NCBI RefSeq assembly: GCF_008329535.1
Contig: NZ_NPKR01000014.1
Coordinates: 1 to 64,000, forward strand
Direction: 5' to 3'
Length of the DNA: 64,000 bases
DNA from: Mycolicibacterium sp. P1-18
Lineage (GTDB): Bacteria; Actinomycetota; Actinomycetes; Mycobacteriales; Mycobacteriaceae
Shown here: piece after piece, positions 57,313-64,000 of the stretch
Layout: each line of letters starts with the position of its first letter
Numbering within the stretch: the first letter of the stretch is position 1
Program-made: the position numbers and the translations under genes
The notes under the pieces: model-generated
What the model saw: only the letters and a program-made list of their open reading frames with translations
Databases searched by the model: none
Told to the model about the DNA's origin: nothing

Positions 57313-58029
57313 GTGGTGACGTTCGACCGTGCGGTCGTCGTCATCCCGGCCCACGACGAGGCGCAGAAGCTTCCGCGCTGCCTCAAGTCCGTCGTCACCG
57401 CCGCAGCGGGCACCCCGGTGCCTGTCCTGACCGTCGTCGTCCTCGATTCGTGTAGCGACGACAGTGCTTCGCTGGCAGGACGATTCGGGTCCGATGTGCA
57501 CTTCGTCGAGGTCGACGCCCGCAACGTCGGAGCGTCGCGCGCCGCCGGCTTCGCCTACGCGCAGAAGACGTACGGCATGGGCCTGGTCGACGAGTCGCGC
57601 GTGTGGTTGGCGACCACCGACGCGGACAGCGAGGTCGACCCCGACTGGTTGATCCGCCAGATGAGTGCCGACGCCGACATGGTCCTCGGAGTCGTCAGGG
57701 TGACGAACTGGCGGCACTTCTCCCCGGAGTCGGTGCGCCGGTACCTGACTGCCTACCGGGCCAAGCTGCGCCGCAACGGCGGCGGCCACGACCACGTGCA
57801 CGGCGCGAACATGGGGTTCCGGGCCGACGTCTACTGGAAGACGGGTGGTTTCGCGGCCCTGTCCTCCGACGAGGACGTCGACCTGGTGCGTCGCTTCGAG
57901 CGGTCCGGTCGTCGCATCCACCGCGACGCCGGCCTGTCCGTGGTGACTTCGGCAAGGCGTGACGGCCGGGCACCGCGCGGTTTCGCCAACCACCTCCGGT
58001 CGGTCTCCCGGCGCGACGGTGCGGCGTGA
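57313..58029 (+). CDS. GT2-family glycosyltransferase
   Basis: A 238-residue glycosyltransferase of the GT-A fold. The N-terminal VVVIPAHDEAQKLPRCLKSV, the metal-binding DxD-like ATTDADSEVDPDWL near residue 98 and the acceptor-site HGANMGFRADVYWKTGGF, then SSDEDVDLVRRF near 175, fit family 2. It would transfer a nucleotide-activated sugar to a small acceptor. Three tandem GTG codons (57311-57318) make the exact start uncertain. The stop overlaps the next start (GTGA). It opens the four-gene cassette. Confidence 0.82.
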   Translation: MVTFDRAVVVIPAHDEAQKLPRCLKSVVTAAAGTPVPVLTVVVLDSCSDDSASLAGRFGSDVHFVEVDARNVGASRAAGFAYAQKTYGMGLVDESRVWLATTDADSEVDPDWLIRQMSADADMVLGVVRVTNWRHFSPESVRRYLTAYRAKLRRNGGGHDHVHGANMGFRADVYWKTGGFAALSSDEDVDLVRRFERSGRRIHRDAGLSVVTSARRDGRAPRGFANHLRSVSRRDGAA

Positions 58030-58964
58030 CGGCTCTGGTGCGGCGCTGGCTCGACGCCGGCGAACTCGACCTGCCCCTGCCGGGGTCGGGACGCACGGCC
58101 GCGCGATGGTGGAAGTTGGCCGCCCTGACGGAGAACGACGTCGTGGCGGGCAGGCTGGCCGAGGCGCACGCCGATGCGCTGGCCATCCTGGCCGAACTCG
58201 ACGGCCCGCGCCCGGAAGCCGGCCAGCTGTGGGGTGTTTGGGCCGCGGAGGCGCCGCACGCCGTCGTCACGGCGGTCGAGGACGACGGAGCGGTGCGCCT
58301 CGACGGCATCAAGGCGTGGTGTTCCGGCGCGGCGATCTGCACCCACGCCCTCATCACGGCTCGGTGCGGCGACAGCGGTCGCGGCCTCTACGCCGTCGAC
58401 CTCGGCCAGGACGCGGTGCACCCACTGCCCGACGAATGGCACAACGTGGGCATGCACGAATCGGACACCAGGTCGGTGACGCTGAACGGGGCGCGTGCCG
58501 TCCCGGTCGGCAGGCCGGGGGAGTACCTGTCCCGGCCCGGGTTCTGGCACGGAGCCATGGGTGTGGCGGCGTGCTGGCTCGGCGGCGCCCGCGGGGTGGC
58601 GGCTCCGCTGTACCGCGCGGTCGGTGCCGAGCACGACGGCAAGGCGCCCGACGAGCACGCGCGCGCCCACCTCGGCGCCGTCGACGCCGCCCTCGCCGCC
58701 GCGGAGGCGATGCTGGTCTCGGCCGCCGGTTACGTCGACGCCGAGCCACGCGGCGATCGCGCGGAACTGCTCGCTCGACGGGTGCGCGCCGTCGTCGAGT
58801 CGGCCGTCGACGAGGCAGTGGTCCGCACCGGTCGGGCACTCGGACCCGGCCCGTTGGTGCTCGACGCGGGACACGCCAAGCGGGTCGCGGACCTCACCGT
58901 CTACGTGCGCCAGAGCCACGCCGAGCGAGATCTCGCCGCGCTCGGACGGTTGGCGGCCACGTGA
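58026..58964 (+). CDS. Acyl-CoA-dehydrogenase-like protein (short form)
   Basis: A 312-residue protein with the acyl-CoA dehydrogenase fold but shorter than usual (380-400), missing much of the N-terminal helical domain. Visible are QLWGVWAAEAPHAVVTAV, GIKAWCSGAAICTHALI (beta domain) and the C-terminal helix VVRTGRALGPGPLVLDAGHAKRVADL. No catalytic Glu can be placed with certainty. GTG 58026 overlaps the previous stop and its own stop overlaps the PIG-L start, so it is translationally coupled to both. Confidence 0.75.
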   Translation: MTALVRRWLDAGELDLPLPGSGRTAARWWKLAALTENDVVAGRLAEAHADALAILAELDGPRPEAGQLWGVWAAEAPHAVVTAVEDDGAVRLDGIKAWCSGAAICTHALITARCGDSGRGLYAVDLGQDAVHPLPDEWHNVGMHESDTRSVTLNGARAVPVGRPGEYLSRPGFWHGAMGVAACWLGGARGVAAPLYRAVGAEHDGKAPDEHARAHLGAVDAALAAAEAMLVSAAGYVDAEPRGDRAELLARRVRAVVESAVDEAVVRTGRALGPGPLVLDAGHAKRVADLTVYVRQSHAERDLAALGRLAAT

Positions 58965-59728
58965 CCGCCGCGACGTCGGGCAACGGGCACCGGTTCGCGG
59001 CGGTACCCGTCGCAGGGGGAGGCACTCCGGCCGCGCAGTGGCGAGATTGGATCGCGGGACTGCCCACGCTGGACCTGTCCGACTGTCCGGCACTGATCGT
59101 CGTGGCGCCCCACCCGGACGACGAGACGCTCGGGTTCGGCGCCACCGCGTCGTTGCTGCAGGCCCGTGGCGTCGACGTCACGGTGGTGTCCGTGACCGAC
59201 GGCGGTGGCTCGGTGCCCGGGTTGTCCCCGGTGGAGCGGCAGTGGCTCGAACGCGAACGCCGCGACGAACTCCGTTCGGCGACGGCGATTCTGGGCCTGC
59301 GGGAACCGGTCGCGCTCGGGTTGCCCGACGGTGCGGTGGCCGAGCGGCAGGACGAGCTGACGGCGCTGCTGACCGACGTCGTGTCCGCGGGCCCGGCCGG
59401 CACCTGGTGTGCGGCCACCTGGCGCGGTGACGGCCACCCCGACCACGAGGCCGTCGGCCGCAGCGCGGCTGCCGCGGCCGCGAACACCGATGCCATCCTG
59501 CTGGAGTTCCCGGTGTGGGCGTGGCACTGGGCGAAGCCGGGCGACGAGGCAGTGCCGTGGCACCGCATGTCGGTCGCGCCCCACGACGAGGCGGCCGCGG
59601 CGCGCAAGCGGCGAGCGGCCGCGGCGTTCGCCTCGCAACTCGCCCCGTACCGCCCCGGCGCGGAGGTGGTGCTGCCGCCGTTCGTGGTGCAACGGCTGTT
59701 CACGCTGGGGGAGATGGTGATCCGATGA
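58961..59728 (+). CDS. PIG-L family deacetylase
   Basis: A 255-residue zinc deacetylase of the LmbE/MshB/PIG-L type. The metal motif is VVAPHPDDETLGFG near residue 48 (His, Asp, Asp), and the third ligand lies in GDGHPDHEAVGRSA near 155. Family members remove acetyl groups from N-acetylglucosamine-type sugars, as in mycothiol or GPI synthesis. GTG 58961 overlaps the upstream stop (GTGA); the stop overlaps the methyltransferase ATG (ATGA). In this cassette it probably deacetylates the sugar added by the glycosyltransferase. Confidence 0.87.
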   Translation: MTAATSGNGHRFAAVPVAGGGTPAAQWRDWIAGLPTLDLSDCPALIVVAPHPDDETLGFGATASLLQARGVDVTVVSVTDGGGSVPGLSPVERQWLERERRDELRSATAILGLREPVALGLPDGAVAERQDELTALLTDVVSAGPAGTWCAATWRGDGHPDHEAVGRSAAAAAANTDAILLEFPVWAWHWAKPGDEAVPWHRMSVAPHDEAAAARKRRAAAAFASQLAPYRPGAEVVLPPFVVQRLFTLGEMVIR

Positions 59729-60351
59729 CCGACCGACTGCCCGACGGCTACTTCGACGACGTCTACGCCGACTCGGCCGACCCCTGGGGGATGGCGGAGC
59801 GGTGGTACGAGCACCGCAAGTACGCCGTCACCATGGCGATGCTGCCCGACCAGCGGTACCGGCACGCGTTCGAACCCGGCTGCTCGATCGGGATGCTCAC
59901 CGAACGACTTCTCGAGCGCTGCGACCGCGTCACGTCCTACGACGTGGCCCAGGCGGCGCTGGACACCACCCGGAACCGCCTCGGGGACCGCGGCGACCTC
60001 GTGTTGGTGCGCTCGTCGCTCGACGCGGCGTGGCCCGGCGAGGACGTCGACCTGGTGTTGATCTCCGAGGTCGCGTACTACCTGTCGGAGGCGACGCTGC
60101 GGCAGGTGCTGGACCGCGAGTGCGCGCGCCTGGCCACCGGCGCCACGGTCGTCGCCGCGCACTGGCGCCACCCCGTCGACGACTATCCGCTCACGGGGGA
60201 CCGGGCGAACGCCGTCATCGGCGAGACGGCCGACCTCACCGCGATGGCGCGCTACCTCGACGACGACGTCGTCGTCGACGTGTTCCGCAAGGGTCCCACC
60301 GAATCGGTCGCGGTCGGCACCGGCGTGCCGGGCGCAGTGCGACGACGCTAG
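59725..60351 (+). CDS. NodS-like SAM-dependent methyltransferase
   Basis: A 208-residue methyltransferase of the NodS family. The start MTDRLPDGYFDDVYADSADP, then RWYEHRKYAVTMAML, the SAM motif FEPGCSIGMLTERL near residue 50 and VDLVLISEVAYYLSE near 110 are typical. NodS N-methylates the free amine of a deacetylated chito-oligosaccharide; here the order deacetylase then N-methyltransferase is the same. The stop overlaps the convergent STAS gene by 4 bp. The substrate is unknown. Confidence 0.85.
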   Translation: MTDRLPDGYFDDVYADSADPWGMAERWYEHRKYAVTMAMLPDQRYRHAFEPGCSIGMLTERLLERCDRVTSYDVAQAALDTTRNRLGDRGDLVLVRSSLDAAWPGEDVDLVLISEVAYYLSEATLRQVLDRECARLATGATVVAAHWRHPVDDYPLTGDRANAVIGETADLTAMARYLDDDVVVDVFRKGPTESVAVGTGVPGAVRRR

Positions 60352-60803
60352 CGGCTGGTCACCAGCCGCAGGTGGCTGCGAGGGGGGCGGGTGACGGTAG
60401 CGATCGCCGACTCCATCGTGTCGGCGACGGGAAGCCCGCCGTCGGGGTCACACACCCGGAGCACGCGGTCGACCTCCGTGCCGGCCAGCACCACCCAGTT
60501 GACGGCGTGCCGCGAGCACATCACGTTGATGCGGTGCAGGATCGAAAAGCCTTGCACCGCAAAGAAGTCGAGCGCGCGTAGGTCGACGACCAATCGGCTC
60601 GCGGTTTCGAGTTCGGCCTCGACGTAGCGTCCGAGGGACAGGGCGTTGGCGGCGTCGACCTCGCCTTCGGCGGTCACGACCAGGACCGGCGAGCGGCCGG
60701 ACGACGTGGTGAACCGGACGAGGTCGCGCGCGACGGCCGCGCCGGCGGGCTGGATGTCGGGGGCTAGGGACACGAGGACCTCCACTGTCTCCCGCACGCG
60801 CAT
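60348..60803 (-). CDS. STAS-domain protein without the phosphorylatable serine
   Basis: A 151-residue STAS protein. The usual antagonist loop (F-x-D-S-S/T-G) is replaced by DFFAVQGFSIL, so the acceptor serine is absent. The preceding SRLVVDLRALD and the N-terminal VVTAEGEVDAANALSLGRYV are regular STAS strands. It may be a constitutive antagonist or bind another partner. It lies between the cassette and a SigF-type promoter on the other strand. Confidence 0.8.
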   Translation of the reverse strand: MRVRETVEVLVSLAPDIQPAGAAVARDLVRFTTSSGRSPVLVVTAEGEVDAANALSLGRYVEAELETASRLVVDLRALDFFAVQGFSILHRINVMCSRHAVNWVVLAGTEVDRVLRVCDPDGGLPVADTMESAIATVTRPPRSHLRLVTSR

Positions 60804-60914
60804 CTGAGACGCCGGGGAACCGATGACGGATTGGAGGCTGTCAGTTCAACCTGAAGTCGACAGTAGTACCGACTGACCAGTGGAAACAATGGCGTATTCC
60901 TGAGAGCTTGCCGT

Positions 60915-60939
60915 GTTTATCGGACCTCCGAGTGGGTAT
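60915..60939 (+). promoter_or_regulatory. SigF-type promoter
   Basis: GTTT (60915-60918), 15 nt, GGGTAT (60934-60939) is a very good SigF promoter with the same spacing as the one before usfY. It would start transcription near 60946, giving a short leader with GGAGG before GTG 60972. Confidence 0.7.
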
Positions 60940-60971
60940 CTTCGTTGGCTTCGACGGGTGGAGGTGGTGGT

Positions 60972-61508
60972 GTGGACGTCGATCATCCCGAAGCCGATCA
61001 ACGGTGGGATCGGTACGCCCGGTCGGAAACGGCCGCCGAGCGATTGGACCGCAACTGGTCGAATCTGCTGCAGGAGCTTCGGGTCGTGCAGACCGGCGTG
61101 CAACTGCTCACCGGGTTCCTTCTGACCCTGCCGTTCCAGCAGCGCTTCGACCTCCTCGACCGGACGATGCGCCTGGTCTATCTGGCAACCGTGTCGTGCG
61201 CCGTGGCGGCGTCGGTGTTGCTGATCGCCCCGGTCGGAATCCACCGCATCCTGTTTCGCCAGCGGCGCCTCAAGTCGCTGGTGTCGGCGGCCCACCGACT
61301 GGCCTACGCCGGCCTCCTCCTCCTCGGGCTGGCGCTGGTCGGGATGACGGTCATCATCTTCGACGCCGTCTCCGGTCAGTCGGCCGGACTGTGCGCCGGG
61401 GCGATCGCGCTCGCCGGATTCGCCGCGTTCTGGGTGGTCCTCCCGTTGTGGATGCGAGTTTCTCGAGCGTCGGGCGGGGGTACAGACCCGGCAGGCAAGG
61501 GAAAGTGA
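60972..61508 (+). CDS. DUF6328-like membrane protein
   Basis: A 178-residue membrane protein with four hydrophobic segments: near residue 60, LVYLATVSCAVAASVLLIAP near 80, LAYAGLLLLGLALVGMTVII near 115 and CAGAIALAGFAAFWVVLPL near 145. The motif ELRVVQTGVQLLTGFLLTLPF is characteristic of the DUF6328 group. GGAGG at 60959-60963 lies 8 nt before GTG 60972. The SigF-type promoter makes it a candidate stress gene. Function unknown. Confidence 0.8.
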   Translation: MDVDHPEADQRWDRYARSETAAERLDRNWSNLLQELRVVQTGVQLLTGFLLTLPFQQRFDLLDRTMRLVYLATVSCAVAASVLLIAPVGIHRILFRQRRLKSLVSAAHRLAYAGLLLLGLALVGMTVIIFDAVSGQSAGLCAGAIALAGFAAFWVVLPLWMRVSRASGGGTDPAGKGK

Positions 61509-61517
61509 GAACCGACC

Positions 61518-61964
61518 ATGGCCCCGAGGCACCTCAAGAAGAACCGCCGTTCGACGCTGGCGAACTCGCTGGTCGTCGCATCGATCGCGGTCGCATTCGT
61601 CGCCGTCGTGGCCGCACTGGCGGTCCACGTGCTCGACGCTAGCCCGACGGCGTCACGCCAGGGTTCCCAGGTCGCCCAGGCCGCCCAGCAGCAGCCGGTC
61701 AGCCAGGTGGGCCGACTGGTCGCCGTCACGCCCACCACCGTGACCGCGGAGAGCGTCGACGGGTTCGCGCGCACCTACGTCATCACCCCCGAGACCAACG
61801 CCATCACCGCCGCTGGCAGCGCCGTGGGCGGAGCGGCCACCTCGTTCGCCGTCGACGACCAGGTGTCGATCGTGGGCGTCGTGCGGGACGGCACCGCCGT
61901 CGCCACGGCCGTCGCCCACCAGCAGGTCAGCAACCTGAACGGCCCACCCATGGACGGCGTCTGA
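61518..61964 (+). CDS. Membrane-anchored extracytoplasmic protein
   Basis: A 148-residue protein with basic residues MAPRHLKKNRR, one membrane segment (SLVVASIAVAFVAVVAALAV) and an external domain of about 100 residues. The domain is a beta-type fold with repeated V-T pairs (VGRLVAVTPTTVTAES, DDQVSIVGVVRDGT), an OB-like pattern reminiscent of DUF5666-type repeats. It follows the SigF-linked membrane gene by 9 bp and is probably co-transcribed. Function unknown. Confidence 0.65.
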   Translation: MAPRHLKKNRRSTLANSLVVASIAVAFVAVVAALAVHVLDASPTASRQGSQVAQAAQQQPVSQVGRLVAVTPTTVTAESVDGFARTYVITPETNAITAAGSAVGGAATSFAVDDQVSIVGVVRDGTAVATAVAHQQVSNLNGPPMDGV

Positions 61965-62005
61965 ATCGGCTGTCTCCCCGCCGGTCTTCCCGTAACGTCG
62001 TCGGC

Positions 62006-63007
62006 GTGGCGGGATCACGGGCCGTGAGCGCCGAGGACCTCGCTGCCCTCAGCTTCTTCGCCGGCTGTCCCGCGGCGAGTCTGGCGCCGTTGGCGCACCT
62101 GCTGCGGCCTCTCGCCGCACCGCCTGGACAGGTGCTGATGCGCCAGGGCGAGCACGCCGACTCCTTCCTCCTCATCGGCTCGGGCCGGGCCCGCATTCGG
62201 CACGCGGGTGCCGACGGCGACGTGATCGAAGTGGACGTCACGCCCGGGCTCATCGTCGGCGAGATCGCGCTGCTCCGGGATGCGCCCCGATCGGCGACCG
62301 TCACGGTGGTCGAGGAGCTCACCGGATGGGTGGGCGGCCGCGAAGCGATCTCCGCCATTCTGGACCTGCCGCGCATGATGCAGAAGCTGGTGCGCACGGC
62401 GCGCCAACGCCTCGCCACCTACGTCACGCCCATTCCGGTGACGCTGCGCGACGGCACCGAACTGCACCTGCGGCCGGTGCTGCCCGGAGACAACGAACGC
62501 ACCCTTCGCGGACCCGTGCAATTCTCCAGCGAGACCTTCTACCGGCGCTTTCAGAGCACCAGGACGCCCACCCCGGCGCTGATGGCCTACCTGTTCGAGG
62601 TCGACTACGTCGACCACTTCGTCTGGGTGCTCACCGACGGCAAGGCCGTCGACGCGCCGATCGTCGCCGACGCCAGATACGTCCGCGACGAGACCCAGAC
62701 CGCCGCGGAGATCGCGTTCATCGTGGGTGACGACTACCAGGGCCGTGGCATCGGAAGTTTCCTGATGGAGGCGATCGTCGTCGCCGCGCGGAGCGAGGGC
62801 ATAAGGCGGTTCACCGCCAGGGTGTTGGCGGACAATCTCCCGATGCGATCGATTCTCAACCGCTACGGCGCGCAATGGCACCGCGACGACCTGGGTGTCG
62901 TCACCACCGACTTCGACGTTCCGGTCATGCGCGAGCTGACGATGTCGACCGAGCTGTACCGGGAGATCCGGGCCGCCGCGCGTCAGGTGATTCGGGCGGT
63001 GGGCTGA
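62006..63007 (+). CDS. patA: cAMP-dependent protein lysine acetyltransferase (PatA/KATmt type)
   Basis: A 333-residue fusion of a cyclic-nucleotide domain (residues 15-140: VGEIALLRDAPRSATV, the cAMP phosphate-binding cassette) and a GNAT domain (about 155-333: AEIAFIVGDDYQGRGIGSFL, the acetyl-CoA loop). This is the architecture and length of M. tuberculosis Rv0998 and M. smegmatis KATms, which acetylate acetyl-CoA synthetase and other CoA ligases in response to cAMP. TAACGT 7 nt before GTG 62006 suggests a leaderless message. The stop overlaps the next ATG (TGATG). Confidence 0.93.
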   Translation: MAGSRAVSAEDLAALSFFAGCPAASLAPLAHLLRPLAAPPGQVLMRQGEHADSFLLIGSGRARIRHAGADGDVIEVDVTPGLIVGEIALLRDAPRSATVTVVEELTGWVGGREAISAILDLPRMMQKLVRTARQRLATYVTPIPVTLRDGTELHLRPVLPGDNERTLRGPVQFSSETFYRRFQSTRTPTPALMAYLFEVDYVDHFVWVLTDGKAVDAPIVADARYVRDETQTAAEIAFIVGDDYQGRGIGSFLMEAIVVAARSEGIRRFTARVLADNLPMRSILNRYGAQWHRDDLGVVTTDFDVPVMRELTMSTELYREIRAAARQVIRAVG

Positions 63008-63828
63008 TGAGCCGGCCACCGCTGAACAAGGACACCCGGTTGTGCATCTCGCTGGCCGCCCGGCCCAGCAACATCGGCACCCGCTTTCACAACCACCTCT
63101 ACGACGTCCTGGGTCTGGACTTCGTCTACAAGGCGTTCACCACCACCGACATCGCCGCGGCCATCGGAGGGGTGCGCGCCCTCGGGATTCGCGGCTGTTC
63201 GGTGTCGATGCCGTTCAAGGAGGACGTCATCGCCCTCGTCGACGACGTGGAGGCGTCGGCCCGGGCGATTCATTCCGTCAACACCATCGTCAACGACGAC
63301 GGATACCTGCGGGCGTCCAACACCGACTACCTCGCCGTGCAGCGGCTCGTCGACGAGCACGGGCTCGACGCCGGCGGGCGGGTGATGATCCGCGGCAGCG
63401 GCGGCATGGCCAGCGCGGTCGGCGCGGCGTTCCGCGACCACGGCTTCGGCTCGGGCATCGTGATCGCCCGCAACCGCGACAGCGGGCGCGCGCTGGCGGA
63501 GCGGCTGGGCTACGACTACGCGGCCGAGGTGGGCGCCCACGTCGCCGACGTCATCGTCAACGTCACGCCGATCGGGATGGCCGGAGCGCCGGAATCCTCC
63601 GAGCAGGCCTTCGACGAAGCCACGATCGCCAAGGCGCAGACGGTGTTCGACGTGGTGGCGCTGCCGTCGGAGACGCCGCTGATCCAGGCGGCCCGGGCCG
63701 CCGGCGTGCACGTCGTGACCGGTGCCGAGGTGATCGCCCTGCAGGCCGCCGAGCAGTTCGAGCGCTACACCGGGGTGCGGCCGACGGCGGAGCAGGTGTC
63801 GGAGGCGTCGGCGATTTCCCGGGCGTGA
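63007..63828 (+). CDS. Shikimate dehydrogenase-like protein
   Basis: A 273-residue AroE-family dehydrogenase. The substrate pocket has SMPFKEDVIAL (catalytic Lys near 70), SVNTIVN and ASNTDYLAV (Asn, Asp), and the nucleotide fold IRGSGGMASAVGAAF near 129, a G-x-G-G variant; NVTPIGMAG near 185 follows. Such enzymes reduce 3-dehydroshikimate or related quinate. The N-terminal LCISLAARPSNIGTRFHNH differs from classical AroE, so it may be a paralogue with another substrate. ATG 63007 overlaps the patA stop, so the two are co-translated. Confidence 0.8.
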   Translation: MSRPPLNKDTRLCISLAARPSNIGTRFHNHLYDVLGLDFVYKAFTTTDIAAAIGGVRALGIRGCSVSMPFKEDVIALVDDVEASARAIHSVNTIVNDDGYLRASNTDYLAVQRLVDEHGLDAGGRVMIRGSGGMASAVGAAFRDHGFGSGIVIARNRDSGRALAERLGYDYAAEVGAHVADVIVNVTPIGMAGAPESSEQAFDEATIAKAQTVFDVVALPSETPLIQAARAAGVHVVTGAEVIALQAAEQFERYTGVRPTAEQVSEASAISRA

Positions 63829-63832
63829 GCCG

Positions 63833-64000
63833 TCAGGGTGCGTTGACCACGGTGATCGGTCGGCGCACCCGCTCCAGTGCGTGCCCGGTGAAACCCGCGT
63901 ACGTCAGCCGGGCCTGGACGTACCAGTTGATCGACGAGTGCACCGCGGCCGCGGTCGGCGCCGCGTCGTCGGGCAGGTCCAGCTCGAACGCAAGGGTCAC
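63833..64000 (-). CDS. C-terminal end of an unidentified (arrestin-like?) protein
   Basis: The last 55 codons of a minus-strand gene that continues beyond the window, ending at TGA 63835-63833. The visible part reads VHSSINWYVQARLTYAGFTG and then RRPITVVNAP, which resembles the strand-rich Spo0M/arrestin-like fold seen in some actinobacterial proteins. Family membership is tentative. Confidence 0.45.
   Translation of the reverse strand: MTLAFELDLPDDAAPTAAAVHSSINWYVQARLTYAGFTGHALERVRRPITVVNAP

Noticed and set aside
60838..60863. Nested inverted repeat CTGTC...GACAG with TTCA/TGAA inside
   Set aside because: Short, imperfect arms and no second copy; not enough to call an operator.

Overview
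The window looks like the chromosome of a fast-growing, soil-type mycobacterium (Mycolicibacterium/Mycobacterium). The markers are an MmpS-MmpL pair, a wax ester synthase/DGAT protein, a KasA-like ketosynthase, a PknF-like kinase, a UsfY-family protein, a PatA-type cAMP-dependent acetyltransferase, a cholesterol-catabolic HsaF end, the long form of isocitrate lyase, high-GC codon use and many leaderless starts (TANNNT 6-7 nt before ATG/GTG).

Region by region. 1-3.3 kb: the end of a steroid-degradation block (hsaF, MaoC hydratase), a Crp paralogue coupled to a secreted protein, a tmRNA-like 3' scrap that may be an old attachment site, and a thioesterase. 3.2-14.3 kb: a catabolic island. A seven-gene minus-strand operon (two DUF1185 paralogues, alpha/beta hydrolase, aldehyde dehydrogenase, tautomerase, LLM monooxygenase, small LLM-like protein) is divergent from BCCT transporter, SnoaL, flavin reductase and GntR; an isochorismatase-like hydrolase and an NCS1 permease follow. 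Four near-identical operators (TTGYATGCCACAA-like) sit at the four promoters, so this is probably one GntR regulon. Its enzyme set resembles oxidative ring opening of an N-heterocycle, possibly an N-methylpyridinium betaine such as trigonelline.

14.3-21.9 kb: methyltransferase-like and secreted proteins, an acyl-CoA-dehydrogenase-like flavoprotein, and a divergent MarR / mmpS-mmpL-membrane protein unit with shared operators. 21.9-23.2 kb: class I DAHP synthase behind a ribosome-mediated attenuator whose leader peptide carries Tyr-Trp-Arg-Phe. 23.3-35.4 kb: MFS transporter, degenerate GGDEF protein, class II aldolase, aldo/keto reductase, isocitrate lyase 2, GT39 glycosyltransferase, kinase and histidine ammonia-lyase. 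35.4-36.5 kb: divergent fur/dps with a perfect palindrome and an IdeR-like box. 36.5-44.6 kb: monooxygenase, amidohydrolase, a frameshifted GNAT gene, a GH16 enzyme, a second MarR, a ketosynthase without its catalytic cysteine, and WS/DGAT.

44.7-61.5 kb: a dense stress-signalling zone. It holds a receiver-PP2C / histidine kinase / receiver operon, a STAS antagonist, a PAS-GAF-PP2C-RsbW fusion, an RsbP-RsbQ pair, a second STAS protein without the phosphorylatable serine, and two good SigF-type promoters. One SigF promoter drives usfY and apparently a coupled glycosyltransferase, acyl-CoA-dehydrogenase-like, PIG-L deacetylase and methyltransferase cassette of unknown product. Topoisomerase IB in this zone carries an in-frame amber codon. 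61.5-64 kb: an anchored secreted protein, PatA coupled to a shikimate-dehydrogenase-like gene, and a truncated last gene. The gap 2524-2850 holds only the tmRNA-like fragment, and in 48384-48700 I recognise nothing beyond divergent upstream DNA. I found no CRISPR array, complete tRNA, rRNA or insertion sequence.
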